A stretch of 64,000 nt of DNA from an uncultured Clostridia bacterium (GCA_946493765.1 CAMMAZ010000002.1:52139-116138), one strand, 5' to 3'. Shown: positions 43,813-52,425, counted from the stretch's first letter. Notes: generated from the letters alone by a model not told the origin. Translations and numbers: made by a program.

Positions 43813-44364
43813 TCAAAATTGCACGTCCGGCACCGTTTTGTCCGCTTCTTCGACTTTGAAAAAGTCCTGCCTTTGAAAATGGAAAAGGCGGGCGACAATG
43901 TTGGACGGGAAAAGCTCGATTCGCCTGTTATAACGCAGGACGGTGTCGTTATAAAACTGGCGAAAATCCGCAATTTTTTCTTCTAAGTTATGGATCTGCC
44001 TTTGCAGTTCCATGAAGTTGTTGTTCGCTTTCAGGTCCGGATAGGCTTCCGCAACCGCCATCAAGCGGTTCAAAAGCTGGGAAAGCGCGTCGGACGCCTG
44101 GATCGCTTCCTTTTGATTTCCGGCGTTTAAATACTGGCTTCTGGCCTGCGTTACATTTTCCAAAAGATCCTTTTCGTGCTCCGCATAGCCCTTGACGGTG
44201 TTGACAAGATTGGGAATGACATCGGCGCGCTGTTTTAAGACAACGTCGATCTGGCTCCACTGGTCTTCTACCTTCAGTTTTTCGCTTACCAGTTTGTTAT
44301 AGGACACGATCAGCCAAATGACAAGAATCAACACGATCACGCCGACAACGATGAGTGGAATCAT
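43813..44364 (-). CDS. LemA family protein
   Basis: 183 residues: one N-terminal membrane helix (LIVVGVIVLILVIWLIVSYN) and a helical bundle outside or inside the membrane (QWSQIDVVLKQRADVIPNLV, YNDTVLRYNRRIELFPSNIV, the LemA signature). The molecular role of the family is not established. It follows the DUF2207 gene by 29 bases; the two families are very often paired. Confidence 0.93.
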   Translation of the reverse strand: MIPLIVVGVIVLILVIWLIVSYNKLVSEKLKVEDQWSQIDVVLKQRADVIPNLVNTVKGYAEHEKDLLENVTQARSQYLNAGNQKEAIQASDALSQLLNRLMAVAEAYPDLKANNNFMELQRQIHNLEEKIADFRQFYNDTVLRYNRRIELFPSNIVARLFHFQRQDFFKVEEADKTVPDVQF

Positions 44365-44393
44365 AAAAAAATCTCTCCTTTTTTATTTTAAAT

Positions 44394-46211
44394 TTAATCA
44401 AAACTGCTGCCACCCGCGCCGCCGCCAAAGCTGCCGCCGCCGGTGAATCCGCCGCCGGCGCCGCTGATGTTGGCAGCAGGTGTTATTGTGGATGCGTTGC
44501 GGGAAAAACCGCTCAATTCATGGAACAGGATCGAACTATAGACAATGGCGGTGAAGTTATCGTCCGTCCATTCGTCCGGGGGTGTGGGATAAAGGACTTT
44601 CAGCTGTTTGATCACTTTATCGCTTTTGCCGATCGCGCAGGCGTAGGATAGATAGGAACGCCAGACCTTGAAATCCGGCAGTTCCTTTTCATCAAAGGTG
44701 GTGAAATCATCCAGAAAGCGGCCGAATGCCTGCCAGAGCGCCCACTGTTTTTCTCCCGTTTCTTCTAAACAGGAAAACTGGTTGTTAAAGGCATTCCAGC
44801 AAACGCCGATCGCCAAACAGCCGAGGAGCGCTGTGCCGATTCCCAAAACGAATTCACCGGCATATATGCCGACACCGCCAAGACAGAGCACTAACGGGAT
44901 GAAAAGCAGCCACAACCATCGGAAAGACAGCCATTTTTTTGTGACCAGTCTTGAGGGATAGCCGGTGGCGAACGCTTCATTGACTGCTGTTTCAAATGCT
45001 TTATATTTTTGCTGTCCCCATTTGGGATTTTGCTGCATATAGGCGTTTAACTGTTTGACTGTGATCGACGGCGCATCGCCTTTGGCGGTTAAAATCATTT
45101 CCAGGATGATCTGTTCATGCGGATAAATTTCACCGTCGTAGGGCAAAACGGAAAGAAAAACTTGTTTACCCTGCTGTTCGACCGCCAGCATTTTTTTCAT
45201 GGTCATGTCAAGCACTGTCGCGGTGAAAGCGGTGTTCTTTTTCAGGGAGTTCTTTTTATAAAACGTGTAGAGTTTCGTGATGAGAGCCGGTGGATCGTTG
45301 CTTGGCAGCGTGCGGTAATATTGCGGTGGGTCGGGGATGGAAACACGATTTTGTTTTAACAGCCTTGACCGGACAATGAACGCGTTGACCGGCATGAGGA
45401 TCAGCACGCCGACCGCCAGCAGCAGGATGAATAAGGCGAGCAGTGCAATTAAAACGGAATGGACTGTTTGCTGTGTCTGCGCGGCGCCTTCTTCCTTTAA
45501 AATCGTGTCCAGTTGATTGCCGCTTTGTCTGTTCACACAATCGGCAAACAGCGATACCGGCATGGCCATGCGAATGGATACGCCGCGGTCCGACGGAACG
45601 TCGGTGACCTGCAGGTCATAGCGGGTGTCGGAGGTTTTCAAAAATGTGCCGTTTTCCGGGCCGTGCGCCCAGATTCTCACATCCTCCATCGACGCGCCCG
45701 CCGGAATGGAGACGGCGGCCGTCAATTCACGGATGGGAACCGCCTCGTTGTTTGAAGATAGATCCCATTTGAATTGTGCGATGTCGTCATAGACCGTGAC
45801 AGCGTTTTGCAGCACATAGTCGATCCGGATCGAACGGCTGACATTTTGGCTGTTTTGATAAACGTCAATACAAAAACGATCGTTTGACCAATAAGCGGCA
45901 AAACAACCCAAAGGACGGGATTCATCCGGTCCGTCCAGTTTTTGCAGCGTTTGTCCATCCAATGAGACCGACAGGTCGGTGATTACATAGGGGTGCGGCA
46001 ACAAGTATTCCCGGCTGTAGCGGGTGATGGGATCGCCGCTGTAGTAATAATCCCATTGCTCGGTGATATGCGCTGAACCGTCCTGCTGCAGGGTGATCTG
46101 CATGGCGGTGCCCTCGCTGGTCAGATTTTTTTCCGCGCTGGCCGGTATTGCTGTCAACAACAGGGACAGTAGCAAAAACAAGGGCAGGATGGTTTTCAAG
46201 CGTTTGCGCAA
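44394..46211 (-). CDS. DUF2207 membrane protein
   Basis: 605 residues: signal peptide (ILPLFLLLSLLLTAIPASAE), an outer beta-rich DUF2207 domain (ITEQWDYYYSGDPITRYSRE), a membrane helix near 250-270, a cytoplasmic part, two helices near 425-470, and a Gly/Ser-rich tail (GGGFTGGGSFGGGAGGSSFD). The tail is typical of the family. Function unknown; a membrane complex with LemA is suggested by the operon. Confidence 0.9.
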   Translation of the reverse strand: MRKRLKTILPLFLLLSLLLTAIPASAEKNLTSEGTAMQITLQQDGSAHITEQWDYYYSGDPITRYSREYLLPHPYVITDLSVSLDGQTLQKLDGPDESRPLGCFAAYWSNDRFCIDVYQNSQNVSRSIRIDYVLQNAVTVYDDIAQFKWDLSSNNEAVPIRELTAAVSIPAGASMEDVRIWAHGPENGTFLKTSDTRYDLQVTDVPSDRGVSIRMAMPVSLFADCVNRQSGNQLDTILKEEGAAQTQQTVHSVLIALLALFILLLAVGVLILMPVNAFIVRSRLLKQNRVSIPDPPQYYRTLPSNDPPALITKLYTFYKKNSLKKNTAFTATVLDMTMKKMLAVEQQGKQVFLSVLPYDGEIYPHEQIILEMILTAKGDAPSITVKQLNAYMQQNPKWGQQKYKAFETAVNEAFATGYPSRLVTKKWLSFRWLWLLFIPLVLCLGGVGIYAGEFVLGIGTALLGCLAIGVCWNAFNNQFSCLEETGEKQWALWQAFGRFLDDFTTFDEKELPDFKVWRSYLSYACAIGKSDKVIKQLKVLYPTPPDEWTDDNFTAIVYSSILFHELSGFSRNASTITPAANISGAGGGFTGGGSFGGGAGGSSFD

Positions 46212-46653
46212 TTAAAATTCCCCCTTCCTAGTTTTCTTTTATTCATTATATCGGATTTTTCCGTTTATCACAACACTTTTTTGACGGACTGATTGAAAAA
46301 GTGTTGATTGGAATGATGAGAATGAGGAGATAAAGTGGGTGGAAATTTAAAATTATTTAGCTGGTGAAAAGTAAAAATCGAGAAATTAACAACTTTCTAC
46401 AAAATTATTGTTTGCATGTAAAACCACTTGTAAATTTTAGAAAATTATAATAAAATAAAAAACAGAATGGTAACGGATACAAATAATACAAGAATATGTT
46501 GTATATATCAAAAATTTATAGGGGTTGGCGGCGTGAAAATTTTTTTAATTGTATTTTCACAGGAGATCATGTTTTAAAAATTCCGGATTGGCCGCATAAG
46601 CTGATTCATTTTTTAGATAAAACAGACACTAAAGATTGTGAGGAGGAAACAAC
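46212..46653. other. AT-rich intergenic region with a leader hairpin
   Basis: It holds the DUF2207 promoter on the minus strand (TTGTGA, 17 bases, TATAAT at 46250-46245). On the plus strand an exact 8-bp stem GTGAAAAT (46533-46540) / ATTTTCAC (46553-46560) is followed directly by AGGAG and ATGTTTTAA, a two-codon mini-ORF. A TATAAT at 46446-46451 could start the LRR gene mRNA. Nothing else is supported. Confidence 0.5.
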
Positions 46654-49308
46654 ATGAAAAAATTGTTCTCTTTGTTTTTGTCGGTTATGTTTATCATGAC
46701 GCTGGCGCCTTTTGCGACGATACCCGCAAGCGCAGAAAGCGAATATATCAGCGGGGACTACGATTATACGGTTGCCAACGGCAAAGCGACGATCACAGAT
46801 TATCACGGAGCAGGCGGAAATGTAACAATTCCTTCTGTATTGGATGCGTATCCGGTGACAACTATAGATGATAGCGCGTTTTCCGCCTGTACCAATCTTA
46901 CCGGTGTTACGATACCGGACAGTGTGACATGGATAGGAAATTATGCGTTTAGTCGCTGCAGCAACCTCACCTATGCCTTTATTCCGGGTAGCGTGTCTTA
47001 TATAAGATACTACATATTTTTAAATTGCAGCAGCCTTACCGACGTTATAATGGAGGATGGTATCACCAGCATAGAGTCTGGTATGTTTTCCGGTTGCAGC
47101 AGCCTTAAAAATATTACACTCCCAGATACGGTCGAACAGATAAAAAGCGCTGCGTTTGGAAATTGCAGCAGCCTTACAAGCATTATTCTGCCGAATGGTG
47201 TGACAAAAATTGGGGATTGTGCGTTTGAAGGCTGCAGCGGATTAACAAGTATTGTGATACCGGACAGTGTAACCAGTATTGGTGTTTCTGCGTTTAAAGA
47301 TTGCAAAAAGCTTGAAAAAGTTTATATTACAGATTTGACAGCTTGGTGCAATATTAATTTTTTGCATGATGATTACTATCCGTATGGTATATACTGCAAT
47401 CCGCTATATTACGGAGACTTGTATTTAAATAATCAGTTGATAAAAGAACTGGTGATTCCGGATTGTATTACGACCATCAAACCTTTTGCGTTTTATAAAT
47501 ATAACCGGCTAACCAGCGTTACGATTCCGAGCAGTGTGACCAGCATTGAACGATCTGCATTCGAAGGTTGCAGCGGGCTGACAAGCGTTACGATACCAGA
47601 CAGTGTGTTCAAGATTGGACAATCCGCATTTCCGACTGATATTGTCATTAGAACTTCTGAAAATTCTTCCGCGCATCGATACGCTGTTGAAAATGATATA
47701 AAAATATATTTGACATTTGTAAATTGCCCCGACCCGCCGAAGATTCAAGATATCCTTCCAACCTGCATCACCCTGCAAGCTGTGGAAGGTTATGAATATA
47801 AATGCGGGGATGGAATTTGGCAGGAAAGTAATGTTTTTAACGGACTGGTTAACAATACAGAATATATTTTTTATCAAAGAGTAGCCGCTTCAGATAAGAA
47901 CGTTGTAAGTGAAAGCAGTAAGGGAACAACGGTAACAACTTCAAAAAAAGCACAGTCCACGCCTTCTGCCCCGACCATTGAAAGAACGGATTATACCTCT
48001 ATTACCTTGACACCTTATTCCGGTTATGAATATCGGTGTAATAACGGGGCATGGCAAACAAGCAATATTTTTTCCGGATTAACAGCAGGTACAACCTACA
48101 CCTTTTATCAGCGTGTAGCGGAGACAGATACTCACATGGCCAGCCAGCCTAGCGCTGGGAAAACTGTTACGACAAAAGAAAAAGCCGAAAACACAACGAC
48201 GGTTCCCGCACCCGTCGTTTCCGGCAGTACCGCAGACTCTATCACGCTGAAAACACATGAAAATTGCGAATACAGCAAGGATGGTATAGTCTGGCAGAAA
48301 AACAACACTTTTACCGGAATTGTGCCCGGCAGACAATATATCTTTTATCAACGCATCGTCGAAACGGAAACCGTGAAGGCCGGACCTGCCAGCGCTGGTA
48401 GGAAAGTTAAAATTTTTCCGGCCGGCGATATAGACGGGGATAAAGAAATTACCGACTGGGACGGCGTGCTGCTTACGCGTTATCTCGCCGGATGGAATGT
48501 GGGGACGAGCGATCAATCTGTTTTTGATATTGACGGCGATGGGAAAATCACCAGCAAGGACAGCATGCGATTTGACTGTTATCTGGCCGGGTGGAACGTA
48601 ACAATTGCCGGTACCGGTGAAACGGTTATCACATATACCATAACATATGAAAATCTCAAGGGGGCTGCTAATCCAAATCCCCTTACTTATGATTCAAACC
48701 GCGGAACAACCCTTTCATCGCCTTCCTTAAAGCATTATCGATTTGCCGGTTGGTACAACGGAGATCAAAAAACAACAAAAATTACCGGTGCGGAGGAAGC
48801 GGATCTTGTTTTGACCGCCAAATGGTCACCAATCGTGTATACAGTAACCTACAAAAACGCCGACGGATATAATGGGACAATCAACAGTACTTATACCATC
48901 GAAGACACCCTTCCGATAAGCGTGGCGGATACTGCGTCCAAGTATTTTGCAGGTTGGTTCGATGAAAGTGGCAATCAGATTTTCCGGTTAGACCCGGACA
49001 AGGGAAATATGACATTGACCGCACGATGGGAGGATATTGAGCCGCTTTATATTACAACCAGCGGGGATGCGGTGAATTCGCTGGTCGTTCGTTCGACGTA
49101 TACTGGTCACGGCTTCTATCGTATCGAAGTTTCTTTCCGCGTGTTAAATGTGACCGGCGAACCGTTTGTCGGGTTTGAAATTTTAGTGAACGGACAAACC
49201 CGTGCGGCAGATGGTATTGCGAGCGAATACGGAAAAATCCATGAGATAACGCGTACCATACAAAATGTTCCCGCCGGGAACTGCCATGTGCATGTTATCA
49301 TCCAGTGA
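46654..49308 (+). CDS. Secreted BspA-like leucine-rich repeat protein with internal dockerin
   Basis: 884 residues. Signal peptide (LFSLFLSVMFIMTLAPFATI to ASAES); about 45-340 are BspA/LRR_5 repeats (SLTSIILPNGVTKIGDCAFE, GLTSVTIPDSVFKIGQSAF); about 365-580 three Fn3-like repeats with EYRCNNGAW or similar and YTFYQRVAETD; about 590-650 a type I dockerin (GDIDGDKEITDWDGVLLTRY and DIDGDGKITSKDSMRFDCY); about 655-790 two InlB/Listeria-Bacteroides repeats (FAGWYNGDQKTTKI); then an unrecognised tail. An internal dockerin is uncommon. It is probably a surface adhesin docked on a scaffold. The cohesin-dockerin gene follows after 19 bases. Confidence 0.9.
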   Translation: MKKLFSLFLSVMFIMTLAPFATIPASAESEYISGDYDYTVANGKATITDYHGAGGNVTIPSVLDAYPVTTIDDSAFSACTNLTGVTIPDSVTWIGNYAFSRCSNLTYAFIPGSVSYIRYYIFLNCSSLTDVIMEDGITSIESGMFSGCSSLKNITLPDTVEQIKSAAFGNCSSLTSIILPNGVTKIGDCAFEGCSGLTSIVIPDSVTSIGVSAFKDCKKLEKVYITDLTAWCNINFLHDDYYPYGIYCNPLYYGDLYLNNQLIKELVIPDCITTIKPFAFYKYNRLTSVTIPSSVTSIERSAFEGCSGLTSVTIPDSVFKIGQSAFPTDIVIRTSENSSAHRYAVENDIKIYLTFVNCPDPPKIQDILPTCITLQAVEGYEYKCGDGIWQESNVFNGLVNNTEYIFYQRVAASDKNVVSESSKGTTVTTSKKAQSTPSAPTIERTDYTSITLTPYSGYEYRCNNGAWQTSNIFSGLTAGTTYTFYQRVAETDTHMASQPSAGKTVTTKEKAENTTTVPAPVVSGSTADSITLKTHENCEYSKDGIVWQKNNTFTGIVPGRQYIFYQRIVETETVKAGPASAGRKVKIFPAGDIDGDKEITDWDGVLLTRYLAGWNVGTSDQSVFDIDGDGKITSKDSMRFDCYLAGWNVTIAGTGETVITYTITYENLKGAANPNPLTYDSNRGTTLSSPSLKHYRFAGWYNGDQKTTKITGAEEADLVLTAKWSPIVYTVTYKNADGYNGTINSTYTIEDTLPISVADTASKYFAGWFDESGNQIFRLDPDKGNMTLTARWEDIEPLYITTSGDAVNSLVVRSTYTGHGFYRIEVSFRVLNVTGEPFVGFEILVNGQTRAADGIASEYGKIHEITRTIQNVPAGNCHVHVIIQ

Positions 49309-49327
49309 AATCGGGAGGTATGAAATC

Positions 49328-50029
49328 GTGAAAAAAGGCCTTGTGTGCATTGTATGTACATTTCTATTGTTTAGTTCTTGTATGATATCGGTTTCCGCCA
49401 GCGGAAGCGGCCAATTATCCGTTTACGGAAGGACGGGAAGGCCGGGCGATACCGTTTCAATCGCAGTAAACCTGAACCGTAATCCCGGATTGATTACCAT
49501 GAAGTTTTCCGTTTCCTATGACAGTGATCTGGAATTGCTCAATGTTTCTGACAGCGGACGGTTAAAAGGCTGGACAACACCGAGCCCTGAGATCAAATCT
49601 CCCTATATTATACGTTGGGCGGATTCCCTCTCCAAAACCAATAACGTATCAACCGGAAGAATTGTTACGCTGAATTTCAAAATTAAAAACGACGCTTTGA
49701 CAGGAAATAAAACTGTCACGATCCATTTTGAAGAATCCAGAGATGCCAACGGCGGAAAAAATGAGTTTAGCGATGTTTCAGCAACGGTAACGGTTACAGA
49801 TAAAAGTTATCTTTTTGGTGATTTGAACAATGATGGAAAATATACCGCGGCAGACTCGATGTTTATCCGTTTGATCGTGGCGGAGATGGATAAACCGGAA
49901 CAAAATATCAATTACACGGCGGCGGACGTGAACGGCGATGGGAAATGTACTGCGGCGGACGTGATGTATATTCGCAGGTTGGTCGCGGAGCTTATCTCAC
50001 CGGAAGAGCTGCCTGTGAATATGCAGTGA
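49328..50029 (+). CDS. Cohesin-dockerin adaptor protein
   Basis: 233 residues: signal peptide (GLVCIVCTFLLFSSCMISVS), one cohesin domain (about 24-158: VYGRTGRPGDTVSIAVNLN, MKFSVSYDSDLELLNVSD, STGRIVTLNFKIK) and a C-terminal type I dockerin (GDLNNDGKYTAADSMFIRLI and DVNGDGKCTAADVMYIRRLV). Such a protein binds one dockerin and plugs into another cohesin, like ScaC-type adaptors of Ruminococcus flavefaciens. GTG 49328 stands nine bases after GGGAGG (49313-49318); the ATG at 49320 is in another frame and hits a stop. This supports a real cellulosome-like system. Confidence 0.88.
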   Translation: MKKGLVCIVCTFLLFSSCMISVSASGSGQLSVYGRTGRPGDTVSIAVNLNRNPGLITMKFSVSYDSDLELLNVSDSGRLKGWTTPSPEIKSPYIIRWADSLSKTNNVSTGRIVTLNFKIKNDALTGNKTVTIHFEESRDANGGKNEFSDVSATVTVTDKSYLFGDLNNDGKYTAADSMFIRLIVAEMDKPEQNINYTAADVNGDGKCTAADVMYIRRLVAELISPEELPVNMQ

Positions 50030-50062
50030 GAGAAAAAGACCGGTGACTCTAGGGCGTAAACC

Positions 50063-50100
50063 AACCCCCTGTCAATCATTTTAATTGACAGGGGGTTTAT
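50063..50100 (+). terminator. Terminator after the cohesin-dockerin gene
   Basis: ACCCCCTGTCAAT / ATTGACAGGGGGT with a seven-base loop and T tract; A/T tracts on both sides. Confidence 0.88.
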
Positions 50101-50341
50101 TATGCCTTAGCGTGCAATATTTTTTGCGAAGGAAAAGCGGTAGCGCTGTGGAAAGCAGAAAGTTTTACGTTTTACCACCTCATCAGTCGGCTTCGGTGAC
50201 AGCTTTCATAATAGCTGTATGCGTGTTGTGGGATGAACGCAATCTTATGTCTTTCATAATACAAGAAAATGAAATAAGCGAAAAGATGCTGAGAGGTTAT
50301 TCATATATCCCCTAATGGAATAAAAATTAAAAAATAAAATG
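50101..50341. other. Non-coding gap at the prophage edge, possible repeat fragment
   Basis: No credible gene. The segment 50174-50205 (ACCACCTCATCAGTCGGC then TTCGGTGACAGCTT) resembles the start of a dispersed MITE-like repeat that I recall from Clostridia intergenic regions, but the usual palindromic partner is missing. A small hairpin ACAGCT / AGCTGT lies at about 50200-50218. Confidence 0.35.
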
Positions 50342-50382
50342 AAAAAGATGCGGCAAGCTTTTTAGCTTGCCGCATCTTTTTA
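50342..50382. terminator. Terminator of the prophage repressor operon
   Basis: AAAGATGCGGCAAGCT / AGCTTGCCGCATCTTT with a four-T loop and flanking A/T tracts. On the minus strand it ends the repressor-ImmA transcript about 95 bases after the ImmA stop. Confidence 0.88.
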
Positions 50383-50476
50383 TATAGCGGTTTTATTATG
50401 CCGTCCTATTCTGGAAGGAAAAGGATCCGGTTTGCAAAAAACAAGACAGCGGGTTATTTTGTGGAAAAAATTCACT

Positions 50477-50710
50477 TTATCCTGCAAAAAAATCTGCGTC
50501 TTTTTCATTGTAAATCACAGGCTGCTCATTATAAAAATGATTCTTTAAAATGTGGTTCAATTCATGGTTTTTGACCTGCTCCTGCCGCGCGGGACACAGA
50601 TTTTGATTGATATAGATATCAAACGTGCCGTCGTCGTTTGGCACAGTGACCCCTTCAACTGAGATCGGCAGATCGATAAACCGAATGAAAATGTCCCACA
50701 GGATGCTCAT
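50477..50710 (-). CDS. Small ImmA/IrrE-like protein
   Basis: 77 residues. It carries the zinc-protease motif HELNH (49-53) in QVKNHELNHILKNHFY, followed by an acidic NEKDADFFA that resembles the third zinc ligand region of ImmA/IrrE. ImmA proteins cut phage repressors of the CI/ImmR type to allow induction. This one is shorter than usual (120-150). Its ATG overlaps the repressor stop by four bases (ATGA), as expected for such a pair. Confidence 0.75.
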   Translation of the reverse strand: MSILWDIFIRFIDLPISVEGVTVPNDDGTFDIYINQNLCPARQEQVKNHELNHILKNHFYNEQPVIYNEKDADFFAG

Positions 50711-51078
50711 GGTTTGTCCTTCCTCAATGCTTCAATGATTTTTACGGCCTGTTCCACTTCTTCCTTTGTCGCCGTTTTGGAAACCTTGAACAGCATCCGC
50801 ATTTCACTTCTGTTTTTTAAGGTTTCCAACAGCTCCGTCAATTCCGGATCGTTGTTGATCAGCGGCCGCCGCTGATCCGTTTTTCCAAGCAGATAGTCCA
50901 CCGATACGTCAAAATAATTCGCCAGCTTTGCCGCAACTTCGGCGCTGACGGATTTTTTTTTGCCGGATTTTAAATCCGTCATCAGACTTTTACTATAAGC
51001 GATGTCCGCGCACATTTTGGCGCCGGTGATCCCTTTTTCCTGACACAGGGCGGATAATCTTTCGTATAACTTAGACAA
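50707..51078 (-). CDS. CI-like phage repressor, XRE family
   Basis: 123 residues: an HTH domain (RLSALCQEKGITGAKMCADI, YSKSLMTDLKSGKKKSVSAE, ANYFDVSVDYLLGKT) and a short helical C-terminus (ATKEEVEQAVKIIEALRKDKP). It lacks an S24 self-cleaving domain, so induction probably depends on the ImmA-like partner. The region upstream holds four similar 17-bp sites. Confidence 0.9.
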   Translation of the reverse strand: MSKLYERLSALCQEKGITGAKMCADIAYSKSLMTDLKSGKKKSVSAEVAAKLANYFDVSVDYLLGKTDQRRPLINNDPELTELLETLKNRSEMRMLFKVSKTATKEEVEQAVKIIEALRKDKP

Positions 51079-51113
51079 ATATTACACCTCGCTTTTGTTG
51101 AAATCTACAAAAG

Positions 51114-51232
51114 TACGTGAACGCGTAATATTTATCTTGACAAATACGTGAACAAGTAATAACATAAAATCAAGATTACACGAACGCGTACTATAAACAA
51201 TAGTCATACATATTATATTACCCATTCGTGTT
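51114..51232. promoter_or_regulatory. Prophage switch: four 17-bp operators
   Basis: O1 TACGTGAACGCGTAATA (51114-51130), O2 TACGTGAACAAGTAATA (51145-51161) and O3 TACACGAACGCGTACTA (51177-51193) are in one orientation at 31- and 32-base steps. O4 (51216-51232) is in the other: its reverse complement AACACGAATGGGTAATA matches the others at most positions. The core has partial dyad symmetry (TACG..CGTA). O2 and O4 lie within the spacers of the two divergent promoters. Confidence 0.8.
51137..51165 (+). promoter_or_regulatory. Rightward (lytic) promoter of the prophage
   Basis: TTGACA (51137-51142), 17-base spacer holding O2, TAACAT (51160-51165). Confidence 0.65.
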
Positions 51233-51240
51233 GATGTCAA
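51212..51240 (-). promoter_or_regulatory. Leftward (repressor) promoter of the prophage
   Basis: Minus strand: TTGACA (51240-51235), 17-base spacer containing O4, TATAAT (51217-51212); full consensus. Confidence 0.82.
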
Positions 51241-51366
51241 GGAAAGTTTGGGGGGTGACGTTCAACTGCTTGTTTATTGTATAAAAACCATTGTCCAATA
51301 ATACGGACAGTTAAAAATGGTTCGTTGAAAGAAACAAATTTGTTTACAAGGAAAGGAAGAAAAGGT

Positions 51367-51516
51367 ATGCAGAAAAATGAAAAGCTGCGCATTGCGATTG
51401 CGGCGGTCATCGACGACAGGTTATTTTCCAATTCCGAAAAAATCGAGGTTTTGCAGATGCTGTTTTCCGCTTTATCGGTTTGCGAAATGATGGACGATGA
51501 ATGTGATGTGGTGTGA
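51367..51516 (+). CDS. Small prophage protein, unknown
   Basis: 49 residues (MQKNEKLRIAIAAVIDDRLF then SNSEKIEVLQMLFSALSVCE). The start has GGAAGAAAAGG before it. It is acidic at the C-terminus and predicted helical. First ORF after the rightward promoter. No function recognised; in-frame codons upstream to 51277 lack a good ribosome site. Confidence 0.6.
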   Translation: MQKNEKLRIAIAAVIDDRLFSNSEKIEVLQMLFSALSVCEMMDDECDVV

Positions 51517-51679
51517 AAAAAACGCAAGCCGGGAATGCTGCGGCTGTATGGAATGCCAAAATGACAGGGTGGTTCCGTTTTGCTGTGTATGCGGCAGGTA
51601 TATCCACTGTTTTGAACCGGTGTTTTTTAAAGCCGGGCAAGTTGTGGTGTGTGCGGAATGCTTTGCAAAGAACGAATGA
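51497..51679 (+). CDS. Small zinc-finger prophage protein
   Basis: 60 residues with ten cysteines, among them CCGCMEC, FCCVCGRYIHC and CAEC, so a zinc-binding fold is likely. It overlaps the previous ORF by 20 bases. Start could be 51497 or the ATG at 51506. Function unknown. Confidence 0.6.
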   Translation: MNVMWCEKNASRECCGCMECQNDRVVPFCCVCGRYIHCFEPVFFKAGQVVVCAECFAKNE

Positions 51680-51694
51680 AAAGAGAGGATCGGT

Positions 51695-51976
51695 ATGGGG
51701 CTGAAAAGAAAAAAACGATGTGGGTTTTGCGGAATTTATTTTTTTACCAAAAAGAAGAATCAGAAGTTTTGCAACCGGATTTGTGAACGCAAATTTTATC
51801 ACAAATCCTGCAAACGAAAACGAAACTGCAAGCTGCCGATGTTTTCCATCCGGCAGGTTTGCGCCTATGAAGCGGCGGTACATGAAAAGTGCGGCGTTTG
51901 GATCGGATATACAAAGGCGGCGGACGCTTTGCAGGACGGAATTCGATTTGATGCATACAAGGAGGATGCAAGATGA
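51695..51976 (+). CDS. Small zinc-finger prophage protein
   Basis: 93 residues, strongly basic in the first half. A zinc-ribbon-like motif CGFCGIYFFTKKKNQKFC is followed by CERKF and KSCKRKRNC, close to zinc fingers of phage-encoded HNH-type or DNA-binding proteins, but no nuclease motif is present. It has a GAGAGG site and overlaps the next gene by four bases. Confidence 0.68.
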   Translation: MGLKRKKRCGFCGIYFFTKKKNQKFCNRICERKFYHKSCKRKRNCKLPMFSIRQVCAYEAAVHEKCGVWIGYTKAADALQDGIRFDAYKEDAR

Positions 51977-52425
51977 CGGTGAAGGATCTATCGAGGTTTC
52001 AATATCTGGAGGGGGAGATCGATACGCTGGAAGAGCATTTAGCAGAACTCGATTTTCTGCTCGAACAGCTGACCCAAGATGCGATTCGGGATGCTGCGTA
52101 TAAGGGGGAGCTGGATCACTGCATTGCGGATATTATTTATACAAAAGAGCTGATTCGGGCAAAAATCTGTGAACGGGAAAAAGAACGCCGGTGGATCAGT
52201 GAATTCATTTTTTCCATCAACGACAGCCTTTTGCGCACCATCTTTATTTACCGGTATATCGACGGGCTCAAATGGTTTGAGATCGCCGACAAAATCGGCG
52301 GCGGCAACACCGATGAAAGTGTGAAGCTTTTGCATTGGCGGTTTTTGAAAAAGTATAATGCGGGGCTGATGGCACATATGCATCCCGGCGGCCAGTGGGA
52401 AAGAGAATGCTGTGAAAGGCTGTAA
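51973..52425 (+). CDS. Sigma-like late transcription regulator (DUF1492/ArpU type)
   Basis: 150 residues: long helical N-terminal part (LEGEIDTLEEHLAELDFLLE) and a C-terminal sigma region 4-like HTH (TIFIYRYIDGLKWFEIADKI). Genes of this kind lie just before the terminase in many Firmicutes phages and turn on late genes. Right behind its stop are tandem TGTAACG repeats and a -10 box, a fitting target. Confidence 0.75.
   Translation: MTVKDLSRFQYLEGEIDTLEEHLAELDFLLEQLTQDAIRDAAYKGELDHCIADIIYTKELIRAKICEREKERRWISEFIFSINDSLLRTIFIYRYIDGLKWFEIADKIGGGNTDESVKLLHWRFLKKYNAGLMAHMHPGGQWERECCERL

Noticed and set aside
50174..50205. Prophage attachment site or insertion sequence end
   Set aside because: No second copy or flanking integrase is in the window; only a weak likeness to a dispersed repeat, so noted at low confidence.
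50085..50315. ORF of 76 codons in the gap before the prophage
   Set aside because: It starts inside a terminator, has no ribosome site and no protein-like pattern; treated as non-coding.
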